This document shows, piece after piece, positions 17,563 to 26,661 of a stretch of DNA of 64,000 bases. The notes under the pieces are model-generated. The model was not told the origin of the DNA and did no database searches. It saw nothing but the letters and a program-made list of their open reading frames with translations. Both the position numbers and the translations under genes were made by a program. Origin of the DNA: Oscillospiraceae bacterium (GTDB lineage: Bacteria; Bacillota; Clostridia; Oscillospirales; Oscillospiraceae); contig SVMG01000002.1 in the NCBI GenBank assembly GCA_015067545.1, forward strand, positions 62,001 through 126,000. Reading direction: 5' to 3'. Each line of letters begins with the position of its first letter. Positions within the stretch are counted from its first letter, which is position 1.

Positions 17563-19398
17563 ATGTACAACTATCGTAAAATCCAGTCCGACCTGTTTTG
17601 GGTAGGCGCAAATGACCGGCGGCTTGCCATGTTCGAGGGCGTGTACTCTGTGCCCGACGGCGTATCTTACAATTCCTATGTTCTGCTGGATGAAAAGACC
17701 GTCCTGTTTGACACTGTGGACAAGGCCGTGGCCAAGGTCTTTTTTGAAAATGTGGCCGCCGTGCTGAATGGCCGCGACCTGGACTATGTGTTCGTGCACC
17801 ACATGGAACCCGACCATTCCGCCGTTTTGGAGGATGTGGTGCTGCGCTATCCGGGCGTGAAGATCGTGTGCAACATGGCCACCCGGAACATGATCAAGCA
17901 GTTCTTTGACTTTGATTTGGACAGCCGTTGGGTAGAGGCCAAGGAGGGCGAGGTGTTCTCCACCGGCCGGCACAATTTCTGCTTCGTCAAAGCCCCCATG
18001 GTCCACTGGCCGGAAGTTATGGTCTCCTTTGACACCACGGACGGCATTTTGTTCTCCGCCGATGCTTTCGGCACGTTCGGTGCACTCAACGGCGCGCTGT
18101 TTGCTGACGAGGTGGACTTTGACCGGGATTATCTGGACGAAGCCCGTCGCTACTACACCAACATTGTGGGCAAATACGGCCAGCAGGTCACCGCTTTGCT
18201 GACCAAGGCCGCCATGCTGGACATCAAGATGGTCTGCCCCCTGCATGGTTTCGTGTGGCGCAAGAATATCGGCTATTTCATCGACAAATACCTGCACTGG
18301 GCATCCTACACCCCGGAGGAAACCGGTGTGATGATCGCCTACGCATCCGTCTACGGCAACACCGAAAATGCTGTAGAGATTTTGGCTGTCAAGCTGAGAG
18401 AAAAGGGCATTAAAACCCGGATCTTCGATGTGTCTGTCACGCCGGCGTCGGACATCGTTGCCGCCGCATTCCGTTACAGCCACCTGGTCTTTGCCTCGAC
18501 CACCTACAATGCAGGCATCTTCGTGTGCATGGAGGCTCTGCTCAGCGATCTGGTTGCTCACAATCTGCAAAACCGCACCGTTGCCCTGCTGGAAAACGGT
18601 TCCTGGGCTCCCACCTCCGGTAAGCTGATGCGGGAGATGCTCTCTAAGTGCAAGAATATGAACATCCTGGACACCGGTCTGACCATCCGCTCCGCGCTGA
18701 AGGAAAATCAGCTATCTCAGCTGGAGGCCGTTGCCGATGCTTTGGCTGCAGATATCCTGCCTGCACCCAGCAATGCGCCCGCGCCCAAAGTGGATAACAA
18801 CGCTGTATTCAAGCTGTCTTACGGTCTGTACGTCCTGACCGCCCGGGAAAACGGCAAGGACAACGGCTGTATCATCAACACTGCCGGCTTGATCACCGAC
18901 ACTCCCAAGCGGATCCAGATCGCCGTGAACAAGGCAAACTACACCCACGACATGATCCTGCGCACCGGCGTTTTCAATGTATCCGTTTTGAATGTGGATG
19001 CTCCCTTTGCTACTTTCCAGCAGTTCGGCTTCTGCTCCGGACGGGACACCGACAAGTTTGCTGAGGTTTCCTATGCTGACCGCACAGAAAACGGCCTGCG
19101 CTATATCCCGGAAAACTGCAACGCAGTCCTGTCCGGCAAGGTGGTGGAGAGCTATGACTGGGGCACTCACACCCTGTTCATCGCCGAGGTCACCGAGGCG
19201 CACACCCTCAACGATGTGCCCAGCATGACCTATCAGTACTACTTTGACCATGTCAAGCCCAAGCCCGCCCCCTCTGCCGAAAAGAAGAGCGGCTGGGTGT
19301 GCAAGATCTGTGGCTATGTGTACGAGGGCGAGGAACTGCCCGCAGACTTCATCTGCCCCCTGTGCAAGCACGGCCCGGAGGATTTTGAAAGAGTATAA
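17563..19398 (+). CDS. Flavodiiron protein fused to flavodoxin, flavin-reductase-like and rubredoxin domains
   Basis: HHMEPDHSAVLEDV (diiron ligands), MIAYASVYGNTENAV (flavodoxin), middle flavin-reductase-like segment, C-terminal WVCKICGYVYEGEELPADFICPLCKHGPEDF (rubredoxin). Confidence 0.9.
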   Translation: MYNYRKIQSDLFWVGANDRRLAMFEGVYSVPDGVSYNSYVLLDEKTVLFDTVDKAVAKVFFENVAAVLNGRDLDYVFVHHMEPDHSAVLEDVVLRYPGVKIVCNMATRNMIKQFFDFDLDSRWVEAKEGEVFSTGRHNFCFVKAPMVHWPEVMVSFDTTDGILFSADAFGTFGALNGALFADEVDFDRDYLDEARRYYTNIVGKYGQQVTALLTKAAMLDIKMVCPLHGFVWRKNIGYFIDKYLHWASYTPEETGVMIAYASVYGNTENAVEILAVKLREKGIKTRIFDVSVTPASDIVAAAFRYSHLVFASTTYNAGIFVCMEALLSDLVAHNLQNRTVALLENGSWAPTSGKLMREMLSKCKNMNILDTGLTIRSALKENQLSQLEAVADALAADILPAPSNAPAPKVDNNAVFKLSYGLYVLTARENGKDNGCIINTAGLITDTPKRIQIAVNKANYTHDMILRTGVFNVSVLNVDAPFATFQQFGFCSGRDTDKFAEVSYADRTENGLRYIPENCNAVLSGKVVESYDWGTHTLFIAEVTEAHTLNDVPSMTYQYYFDHVKPKPAPSAEKKSGWVCKICGYVYEGEELPADFICPLCKHGPEDFERV

Positions 19399-19420
19399 CT
19401 CGTACGCACAAAACGAAAAT

Positions 19421-19452
19421 AACGCCTGCCGCAAAAGCGGCAGGCTTTTCTT
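19421..19452. terminator. Bidirectional intrinsic terminator
   Basis: aacgcctgccgcaaaagcggcaggctttt. Confidence 0.75.
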
Positions 19453-20302
19453 ATACATCCATTCGGGAAACAATGGTCATTGGCGCTGAGGTAACCGGGT
19501 GGGTAAACTCCAGCAGCTTTGCACACAGCAACTGGGTTTTGATGCCGAAACGATCCGAAAATGCCACAGATTCTTCTGTCCCGTACTGGGGGTCGCCCAA
19601 AATTGGGTAGCCCATGTGGGCGCAATGAAGGCGAAGCTGATGGGTGCGGCCTGTGATGGGGCGCAGTTTGAGTTTACATAACTTTCCGTTTCGTTCCAGT
19701 ACCTCATATTCCGTCACCGACGGCTTGCCGTCCTCCCGGATCTCCCGGAGCAGACTGGGCAAGGGTTTCCGGGCGATGGGCGCATCGATGACGCCGGTAT
19801 CCTCTTCCGGGCCGCCAAACGTAACGGCGTAATAGGTTTTCTGCAGGTCACCCGCCTGCAAAAGGGCACTGATATGGGAATTTTTCGCAAGCAGTACCAC
19901 ACCAAAGGTATCCCGATCCAGCCGGGTCAGGGGGTGGAAGGCACAGGTCTGCCCCGTCTTTTCATAATAACCCAGGACGAAATTTGCCAAAGTGCCGGTA
20001 TTCTTGGAACGGGAGGGATGGATCAGCATACCAGCCGGCTTATCCACAGCCAGAATGTGCTCGTCTTCATAGAGGATGGTAAGATCCCCCTGCTCTGCCG
20101 GGTATTGGATTTGCGGCGCATCCAGGAGTATGGTGATGGTATCCCCTATCTGCACCGCATAGTCCGTATGCTCCGGTTTTCCGTTGACCAGTATCTTTTC
20201 GTGCCATTTCAGCCGGTTGATGAGCCCTGCGGACATGGCCATTTCCTCCCGCAAAAAGGAGGACAGTCTCCCGGCCCGGGCAGCAATATGGGTAAGGTTC
20301 AT
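19451..20302 (-). CDS. RluA family pseudouridine synthase
   Basis: VDKPAGMLIHPSRSKNTGTLANFV, HPLTRLDRDTFGVVLLAKN, LRPITGRTHQLRLHCAHMGYPILGD. Confidence 0.9.
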   Translation of the reverse strand: MNLTHIAARAGRLSSFLREEMAMSAGLINRLKWHEKILVNGKPEHTDYAVQIGDTITILLDAPQIQYPAEQGDLTILYEDEHILAVDKPAGMLIHPSRSKNTGTLANFVLGYYEKTGQTCAFHPLTRLDRDTFGVVLLAKNSHISALLQAGDLQKTYYAVTFGGPEEDTGVIDAPIARKPLPSLLREIREDGKPSVTEYEVLERNGKLCKLKLRPITGRTHQLRLHCAHMGYPILGDPQYGTEESVAFSDRFGIKTQLLCAKLLEFTHPVTSAPMTIVSRMDV

Positions 20303-20338
20303 AGAGATATTTCACCTGCCGATCAAGCGCATAATGCG

Positions 20339-20545
20339 GCGAAGCCGCCTTGGCTCCCCTTGCGAGGGGTAAGCGAAGCGCAGTCGCGGTAGTGAATGAC
20401 AGTCCAGTGGACTGTCAGAGCCGCGACCGGGCTCACCACAGTGAGCTGTCAGCCGAACAGGCTGACTGAGTGGTAGTCTTCTCTCCCCCAGTCAAAAATC
20501 AAATAGATTTTTGACAGCCCCCTCCTCAGAGGGGGCCAAGGAAGA
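20339..20545. repeat. Intergenic multi-hairpin repeat R4
   Basis: Succession of dyads: gacagtccagtggactgtc, gctcaccacagtgagct, gtcaaaaatcaaatagatttttgac, with ggctccccttgcgagggg / cccctcctcagagggggcc ends. Confidence 0.6.
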
Positions 20546-20571
20546 TATTTACAACATTGTTCGGTATAGCA

Positions 20572-20604
20572 AAAGGTCTGCCGCATTTGCAGCAGACCTT
20601 TTAA
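20572..20604 (-). terminator. Intrinsic terminator after rplT
   Basis: aaaaggtctgccgcatttgcagcagaccttttaa. Confidence 0.7.
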
Positions 20605-20608
20605 GCAC

Positions 20609-20965
20609 TTAGTTCAGAGCAGCCTTAGCCTTCTCAACAATAGCTGCGAATGCAGCGGTGTCGTTGATCGCCATCTCGGACAGGCTCTTGCGGTTCAGCT
20701 CGATGCCGGCCTTCTTCACGCCGTTCATGAACTTGGAGTAGTTCAGACCGTAGGGAGCGACAGCTGCGCTCAGACGGGCGATCCACATGGTGCGGTATGC
20801 ACGCTTCTTCTGCTTACGGCCTTCGAAAGCGTAGTTGCCGGACTTCATAACGGCCTGCTTGGCCATCTTGAAGTGCTTGGACTTGGAACCCCAGTAGCCC
20901 TTGGCCAGCTTCAGGGTAGCATTTCTTCTCTTGCGCGTCATCATTGCGCCTTTAACTCTTGCCAT
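20609..20965 (-). CDS. rplT: 50S ribosomal protein L20
   Basis: [55 protein letters not shown]. Confidence 0.97.
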   Translation of the reverse strand: MARVKGAMMTRKRRNATLKLAKGYWGSKSKHFKMAKQAVMKSGNYAFEGRKQKKRAYRTMWIARLSAAVAPYGLNYSKFMNGVKKAGIELNRKSLSEMAINDTAAFAAIVEKAKAALN

Positions 20966-20983
20966 TTGTCTATCCTCCTATTC

Positions 20984-21181
20984 TTACTTGTAGGGAATCA
21001 TCTTCTTGATTGCTTCTACGTTGGTAACATCAGCGTAGGCAGTTGTACGAAGATGACGGGTCCGCTTGGTGGTCTTCTTAGTGAGGATGTGGCTCTTGTA
21101 AGCGTGAGCTCTCTTAACCTTACCGCTCTTGGTCAGGTTGAATCTTTTCTTAGCACCGCTATGGGTCTTCAGCTTGGGCAT
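20984..21181 (-). CDS. rpmI: 50S ribosomal protein L35
   Basis: [45 protein letters not shown]; start at 21181. Confidence 0.95.
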   Translation of the reverse strand: MPKLKTHSGAKKRFNLTKSGKVKRAHAYKSHILTKKTTKRTRHLRTTAYADVTNVEAIKKMIPYK

Positions 21182-21212
21182 AGTAGGTTCTCCTTCCGTA
21201 TCTTTGGTTGTT

Positions 21213-21746
21213 TTATTTACTGTTCTTGGGGGTGAGGAACATCGCCATAAAGCGACCTTCCAGCTTGGGGTTCTTTTCCATATTGGCCGTTTCGGCACAA
21301 CTTGCAGCAAAGTCCATCAACAGTTTCTCACCCAGATTGGTGTGAGCCATTTCACGGCCGCGGAAGCGGACGCTGACCTTCACCCGGTTGCCGTCTGCCA
21401 GGAATTTCTGAGCAGCCTTGATCTTGGTGTTCAGGTCATTGGTGTCGATGCTGGGGCTCATGCGGATCTCCTTGATCTCCACGACCTTTTGGTTCTTTTT
21501 GGCTTCCTTCTCACGCTTCTTCTGGTCGAAGCAGAACTTGGAATAATCCATGATCTTGCAGACCGGAGGAACGGCGTTGGGAGAGATCTTCACCAGGTCC
21601 AGTCCCTGCTCATCTGCAAGGGCATTGGCCTGCTCGGCGGACATGATACCCAACTGAGTACCGTCTGCACCGATGACGCGAAGCTCCTTATCCCGGATCT
21701 CCTCATTGAGCTGATGATCTAACTTTGCGATGGTAAGCACCTCCAT
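21213..21746 (-). CDS. infC: Translation initiation factor IF-3 (start codon ambiguous: ATG 21746 or ATC 21731)
   Basis: [30 protein letters not shown]... is the IF-3 N-terminus. A GGAGGTG Shine-Dalgarno lies inside the ORF 6 nt before ATC 21731. Confidence 0.93.
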   Translation of the reverse strand: MEVLTIAKLDHQLNEEIRDKELRVIGADGTQLGIMSAEQANALADEQGLDLVKISPNAVPPVCKIMDYSKFCFDQKKREKEAKKNQKVVEIKEIRMSPSIDTNDLNTKIKAAQKFLADGNRVKVSVRFRGREMAHTNLGEKLLMDFAASCAETANMEKNPKLEGRFMAMFLTPKNSK

Positions 21747-21751
21747 TATGC

Positions 21752-21895
21752 GCAAAAAAGCGGATGCCAAAGCATCCGCACATTCACACAGTACTCCCCT
21801 ATGGGGAAAGTGGAATATCAACCGTTTCGCGCTAGCTTGCGGTGAGGCGGATGTTCAGCCTTCTTGATTACCTGTGCATTCTAGCACAGTTTTTT
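21752..21895 (-). promoter_or_regulatory. Candidate infC-rpmI-rplT leader with terminator hairpin
   Basis: Minus strand GCGGATGCTTTGGCATCCGC followed by TTTTTTGCG (hairpin 21760-21779) immediately before the infC start; structured upstream leader. Confidence 0.6.
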
Positions 21896-21957
21896 TCCCT
21901 TGTCAAGGGTATTTTATTGAAAAATTTGTGTTTTATACCTGCAAAAAACGGATAAAT

Positions 21958-22698
21958 TTATTGTAAGGACTTTACAATCGTTCCCGGGCCCGGGCGGAAG
22001 GAGGAAAGCACCTGAATTTGCACCCCATGCTCTTTGGCCAGCTCCACACAGCGATCATGGAGCACCTGCGCCCCCTGCCTGGCAAGACAGAGCATCTCGT
22101 CATAGCCGATCTGATCATAGCGTACCGCGTCGGGGAATATCCTCGGATCCCGGTCGTAGATCCCATCCACATCGGTGTATATCTGGCATTTGTCCGCCTG
22201 CAAAAACGCTGCAAGGGCAACCGCGGTGGTATCCGAGCCGCCCCGGCCCAGAGTGGTTACATCTTCATCTGCATTTATCCCCTGGAAACCCGTGACCACA
22301 ACGATTCTTCCCGCATCCAGCTCCCGGCGAATGCGATCCTTGACAAGTCCCAGCACCCGGGCATCTGTGTGCACGCCGTCTGTAAGGAGTCCTGCCTGCC
22401 AGCCGGTGAGGCTGACCGCCCTGTGGCCCATGCTTTCCAGCGCCATAGCCATCAGACCCGCAGACATCTGCTCCCCGGCGGCCAGATACGCGTCCAGCTC
22501 CCGTTTGGACGGCGCAGTGGAAACCGCCGCGGCAGCGGACACCAAATGATCCGTGGTATCCCCCTGGGCGGACACCACCACGACCACTTGATTTCCCCCC
22601 TGGGATGCATGGATGGCCCGCTTTGCCGCCCGATGTATGCGCTTTGCATCTGCCAGCGAGCTTCCGCCGAATTTTTGCACGATCAGCATTTTGTTCAC
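21958..22698 (-). CDS. Aspartate kinase, catalytic domain only (no ACT domains)
   Basis: MLIVQKFGGSSLADAKRI, TTLGRGGSDTTAVALAA, YTDVDGIYDRDPRI; ends right after ...RPGPGTIVKSLQ. Confidence 0.85.
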   Translation of the reverse strand: MNKMLIVQKFGGSSLADAKRIHRAAKRAIHASQGGNQVVVVVSAQGDTTDHLVSAAAAVSTAPSKRELDAYLAAGEQMSAGLMAMALESMGHRAVSLTGWQAGLLTDGVHTDARVLGLVKDRIRRELDAGRIVVVTGFQGINADEDVTTLGRGGSDTTAVALAAFLQADKCQIYTDVDGIYDRDPRIFPDAVRYDQIGYDEMLCLARQGAQVLHDRCVELAKEHGVQIQVLSSFRPGPGTIVKSLQ

Positions 22699-22744
22699 CT
22701 CCGTTACATTTTACGCAATAAGGCGAATGATGGTGCAATCAGTC

Positions 22745-22878
22745 AAAAGCCTCCCCTGTGTAAGGGGAGGCGGCATTTGTGAGGAACGAGCAAATGACGG
22801 AGGGGTTGTCAATCCCTCAGTCTTTTTCTTCGCTTACGCAAAGAAAAATCCAGCTCCCTTTACACAAGGGAGCCTTAG
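22745..22878. repeat. Intergenic multi-hairpin repeat R5
   Basis: cctcccctgtgtaaggggagg...; 22763-22800 is an inverted copy of 6147-6184; ends in gctccctttacacaagggagc. Confidence 0.7.
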
Positions 22879-22889
22879 GATTTGAAATA

Positions 22890-23330
22890 TTAGCCGGCAA
22901 TGATATCCGCCTTGATGACACCGGGAGTAGCTCCCAGCTCTGCCAGCAGTTCCTCCAAAGATACTGCCACATCTGTCAATTCCGCAGAAATGGTCACCAA
23001 TGCATGGCCGTTTGTGGGGATGATGGAGTTGATGGTCAAAACATTTGCCTTTTCCTTGGCGTAGACCATCAAAAGTGCGGAAAGCACACCGGGCTCGTCG
23101 TGCAGCATCAGCTGGAAGGTGATGATACGGCCCTTCATCATGTTTTGGAAAGGCAAAATGGCATCCCGATACTTATAAAATGCACTGCGGCTGATGCCCA
23201 TGCGCTTGGTGGCCTCATTCACCGTGGACACCTCGCCTGTGGACAAAATTCTCTTTGCTTCCGCCACCTTCAGAAAGATCTCCGGCAGTGCGGATGCTTC
23301 GATAATATAATACTTGGGTTGCTTGGCCAT
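22890..23330 (-). CDS. ACT domain-containing protein (UPF0735/PheB-like)
   Basis: 146 aa: KYYIIEASALPEIFLKVAEAKRILSTGEVSTVNEATKRMGISRSAFYKYRDAI...FQLMLHDEPGVLSALL. Confidence 0.85.
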   Translation of the reverse strand: MAKQPKYYIIEASALPEIFLKVAEAKRILSTGEVSTVNEATKRMGISRSAFYKYRDAILPFQNMMKGRIITFQLMLHDEPGVLSALLMVYAKEKANVLTINSIIPTNGHALVTISAELTDVAVSLEELLAELGATPGVIKADIIAG

Positions 23331-23459
23331 AAAACAGTCTCCTTCGCCGCATTGTTGTCAGAATCAACAGATTTCCCCTGCTCTGACAATTTCATTGTAC
23401 CACATTTTACTCAAAAAGCAACCCCCAGTTACGGACTTTTGTCCAAGGAAGGAGTACAC

Positions 23460-24512
23460 ATGTCTCAGTTTTCTCTTCGTAAGCTATTGCTGATCCTCAT
23501 CAGCGCAGCCGGTCTTTGGCTGGGCGTGCGGTTTGTGCTGCCCATCGCCATGCCCTTTCTTCTGGCCGCGCTGCTTGCTTTGGCAGCAGAACCTCTTGTT
23601 CACGGTCTGAACAGGCATCTGCACATGAGCCGGGGTCTGGCCGCCGGCATCGGTGTCTCCGTTGCACTGGTACTGACTGTTTTGCTGCTGTTGGCTCTTT
23701 GTGCCCTGTTGGTGCGGGAATTGGGAGCACTCGCCGGGGTCTTGCCGGATCTGGAAAACGCCACCTTGTCGGGGCTTGATTCTTTGGAGCAATGGCTGCT
23801 CGGTCTTGCCCGCAGGGCACCCGACGGCATCAGCTCCCTTCTGACGCACAGTGTGGAGGGGATGTTCTCCAGTGGCAGCGCCCTGCTGGACTCTCTGGCC
23901 TCCCGGCTCTTGAATTTGGCAGCCTCCCTTCTGAAGGCGCTGCCGGACAGTGCTTTGGGTCTCGGCACATGGGTGCTTGCGGCCTTTATGCTGTCGGCCC
24001 GACTGCCCCGGATCCGCGCATGGCTCACCGCCCATCTGCCTGCGGCATGGCATGCGCGTTATGCGCCCTATCTTCAGACCCTGAAAAAGACTGTGGCAGG
24101 CTGGCTGACAGCCCAGGCAAAGCTGGTGGGTATCACCTTCTGCATCCTCACTGTGGGCTTTTTTCTTCTGCAGATCGACCATCCCCTTTTGTGGGCGGCA
24201 GCAACCTGTCTTGTGGATATCCTGCCGGTTTTAGGCACGGGAACTGTGCTGATCCCCTGGAGCTTGGTGTGCTTTTTACAGGGCAGCAGTCTGCAGGGCG
24301 TGGGGCTGCTGGCCATTTATGCCGTGATCAGCCTGCTTCGTTCTGTGCTGGAACCCCGGCTGGTGGGCAAGCAGCTGGGGCTGGATCCGTTGGTGACCCT
24401 GCTGGCTATTTATGCCGGATATCGGCTTTGGGGGCTTCCCGGAATGCTGATCGCCCCGGTTTTGGCCGTTGCCGCCACGCAGATCCTGCTTCAAACGAAA
24501 AAACAGCCCTGA
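23460..24512 (+). CDS. AI-2E family transporter / sporulation membrane protein YtvI-like
   Basis: Polytopic; PLLWAAATCLVDILPVLGTGTVLIPW and LEPRLVGKQLGLDPLVTLLAIYAGYRLWGLPGMLIAPVLA are family-typical. RBS aaggaaggag before the ATG at 23460. Confidence 0.8.
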   Translation: MSQFSLRKLLLILISAAGLWLGVRFVLPIAMPFLLAALLALAAEPLVHGLNRHLHMSRGLAAGIGVSVALVLTVLLLLALCALLVRELGALAGVLPDLENATLSGLDSLEQWLLGLARRAPDGISSLLTHSVEGMFSSGSALLDSLASRLLNLAASLLKALPDSALGLGTWVLAAFMLSARLPRIRAWLTAHLPAAWHARYAPYLQTLKKTVAGWLTAQAKLVGITFCILTVGFFLLQIDHPLLWAAATCLVDILPVLGTGTVLIPWSLVCFLQGSSLQGVGLLAIYAVISLLRSVLEPRLVGKQLGLDPLVTLLAIYAGYRLWGLPGMLIAPVLAVAATQILLQTKKQP

Positions 24513-24548
24513 TTTGTAAACATTTGCGACAAAATTCCAAAGTTCCTA

Positions 24549-24577
24549 TTGTGCAGACGCTTCATTTTTGGTATAAT
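24549..24577 (+). promoter_or_regulatory. Sigma-A-type promoter upstream of recJ
   Basis: TTGTGC - 17 bp - TATAAT. Confidence 0.6.
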
Positions 24578-24598
24578 ATCAAGAAAAAGTTATAATGG

Positions 24599-26656
24599 AT
24601 GTGTATTGCCTTGAAGTATGGAATTTGGAATGTATCGAACCCGGATGTCAATGCTGTTAACGCTTTGGTGGGAGCCGGATATTCTCCCTTAAGCGCTATG
24701 ATCCTCTCCTCCCGGGGGATCCATGATGCCGCCATGGCCCAGCAGCAGCTATCCTGCAACGCTCCCCTGCCGGATCCTTATCTGATGACGGATATGGACC
24801 TGGCCGCAGGACGGGTGGGGCTTGCCATGACCCGGGGAGAGAAAATTGCCGTTTTCGGCGATTATGATGTGGACGGCATCACCGCCACCTGCCTGCTGAC
24901 AGACTTTTTGCGTCGCCACGGAGCAGACTGCGTCAGCTATATCCCCGGTCGGCTGGAGGAGGGCTACGGCCTGAACCCTATTGCCATTCGCCACCTGCAC
25001 AAAAAGGGCGTCAAGCTCATTATCACCGTGGACTGCGGCATTACCGCCGTGGCAGAAGCACAGCTGTGCAAGCAGCTGGGCATTGACCTGGTGATCACCG
25101 ACCATCACGAATGTAAAGAGCAGCTGCCCGAAGCCATTGCTGTGGTAGATCCCCATCGCCCCGACTGCGGTTATCCTCACATGACCCTTTCCGGCGTTGG
25201 TGTAGCCTTTAAGCTGGCCGCCGCCCTGACGGGGGATCAGCAGGAGGTACTCCGGGAATATGCGGACATGGTGTGTCTGGGCACTGTTGCCGATGTAATG
25301 CCCCTTTTGGGAGAAAACCGGGTATTTGTGGCCCATGGCCTGGAATCCATCCGCCACACCCACCGTCCCGGCATCGCCGCGCTGATGAAAGAAAGCGGCT
25401 GCACTGCGGACAATGTCAGCGCCACCACCATCGGCTTCATGCTTGCTCCCCGGATCAACGCCGCAGGACGCATGGGTCAGATCGACTGGGCGGTGGAATT
25501 ATTCCTTACCGATGACGAGGAGCGGGCTGAATATCTGGCCAAGGCCCTTTGCGATCTGAACCGCCAGCGCCAGCAGGTGGAGTCTCAGATTTACGACGAA
25601 GCTGTGTCCATGCTCCCTGTGGGACAGCCCCCGGAGGCCATCGTCCTGGCAGACGAAAGCTGGCATCAGGGCGTTGTGGGCATCGTGGCCAGCCGGATGG
25701 CTGAGGAATACTGCTGTCCTACCTTCCTGATCTGTCTGGACGGCGAACACGGCAAGGCCAGCTCCCGCAGCTTCGGCGGATTTAATCTATTTGCATCCCT
25801 AACTGCCCTTTCCGATCTTTTGGAAAGCTACGGCGGTCACGAGCTGGCCGCAGGCTTTACCATTCACCGACAAAATATTGCCCAATTCCGTGAGCAGATC
25901 TGCAAGCTCGCGTCTGAATTTTACAGCGACTCCGGCATCCGCACGGTGCTGGATATTGACTGCACCATCACACCCGAGCTTCTGACGGTACGGGGCATTG
26001 ATTCCCTGTCCGCTCTGGAGCCCTGCGGAAACGGCTGCCCCAAGCCGGTGCTGATGATGAAAAACCTGATCGCGGAACGCATCAGCATGGTGGGCAATGG
26101 CCGGCATATGCGTCTGCGCCTGCGCTCCGCTCATCACAGCATCAACGCCATCTACTTCTCTGCCAATCCCGAGTCTGTCTCCATCGAGCCGGGGGATCTG
26201 GTGGATGTGGCATTCCACCCCCAAATCAATGAATTCCGGGGCGAACGGACTGTTCAGATGAATGTGCTGGATATCCGCCCCAGCTGCAGCTTTGCATGCT
26301 CAACGGAGCTGGGTGGGTATTCTCACATTGCCGCAGAAACACTGACCTCTGATGAGGCCGCCTTCTTGCTGCCGGACCGGGCCGTACTGGGCGCTGTTTG
26401 GCGGTATTTGGCAGGCTTGGAGCGCACTGTCAGGGAAGATCCCCTGTGCCTGTGCCGCAAGATCGTTCGCTGGGCGAATCGCCCCTTAAGTCTGGGGCAG
26501 CTGCTTACCTGTCTGGATATTTTCCGGGATGTGGGGCTGCTGCGCTACACCCGTCAACATAAAGACATTCTCATCGAGCTGACTGCCGGCGCAGAAAAGG
26601 CCGACCTGAATCAGAGTCAGACCATGCAAACCCTTCTTCACGCGAAAGAGAGCTGA
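24599..26656 (+). CDS. recJ: Single-stranded-DNA-specific exonuclease RecJ
   Basis: IAVFGDYDVDGITATCLLTDFL, ITVDCGITAVAEA, ITDHHECKEQLPEAIAVVDPHRPDC. Confidence 0.93.
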   Translation: MCIALKYGIWNVSNPDVNAVNALVGAGYSPLSAMILSSRGIHDAAMAQQQLSCNAPLPDPYLMTDMDLAAGRVGLAMTRGEKIAVFGDYDVDGITATCLLTDFLRRHGADCVSYIPGRLEEGYGLNPIAIRHLHKKGVKLIITVDCGITAVAEAQLCKQLGIDLVITDHHECKEQLPEAIAVVDPHRPDCGYPHMTLSGVGVAFKLAAALTGDQQEVLREYADMVCLGTVADVMPLLGENRVFVAHGLESIRHTHRPGIAALMKESGCTADNVSATTIGFMLAPRINAAGRMGQIDWAVELFLTDDEERAEYLAKALCDLNRQRQQVESQIYDEAVSMLPVGQPPEAIVLADESWHQGVVGIVASRMAEEYCCPTFLICLDGEHGKASSRSFGGFNLFASLTALSDLLESYGGHELAAGFTIHRQNIAQFREQICKLASEFYSDSGIRTVLDIDCTITPELLTVRGIDSLSALEPCGNGCPKPVLMMKNLIAERISMVGNGRHMRLRLRSAHHSINAIYFSANPESVSIEPGDLVDVAFHPQINEFRGERTVQMNVLDIRPSCSFACSTELGGYSHIAAETLTSDEAAFLLPDRAVLGAVWRYLAGLERTVREDPLCLCRKIVRWANRPLSLGQLLTCLDIFRDVGLLRYTRQHKDILIELTAGAEKADLNQSQTMQTLLHAKES

Positions 26657-26661
26657 TTACA

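Noticed and set aside
22779-23459. N-terminal extension of the YtvI-like ORF
   Set aside because: Reads through repeat R5 and antisense to the ACT gene; strong RBS and ATG at 23460 define the real start.
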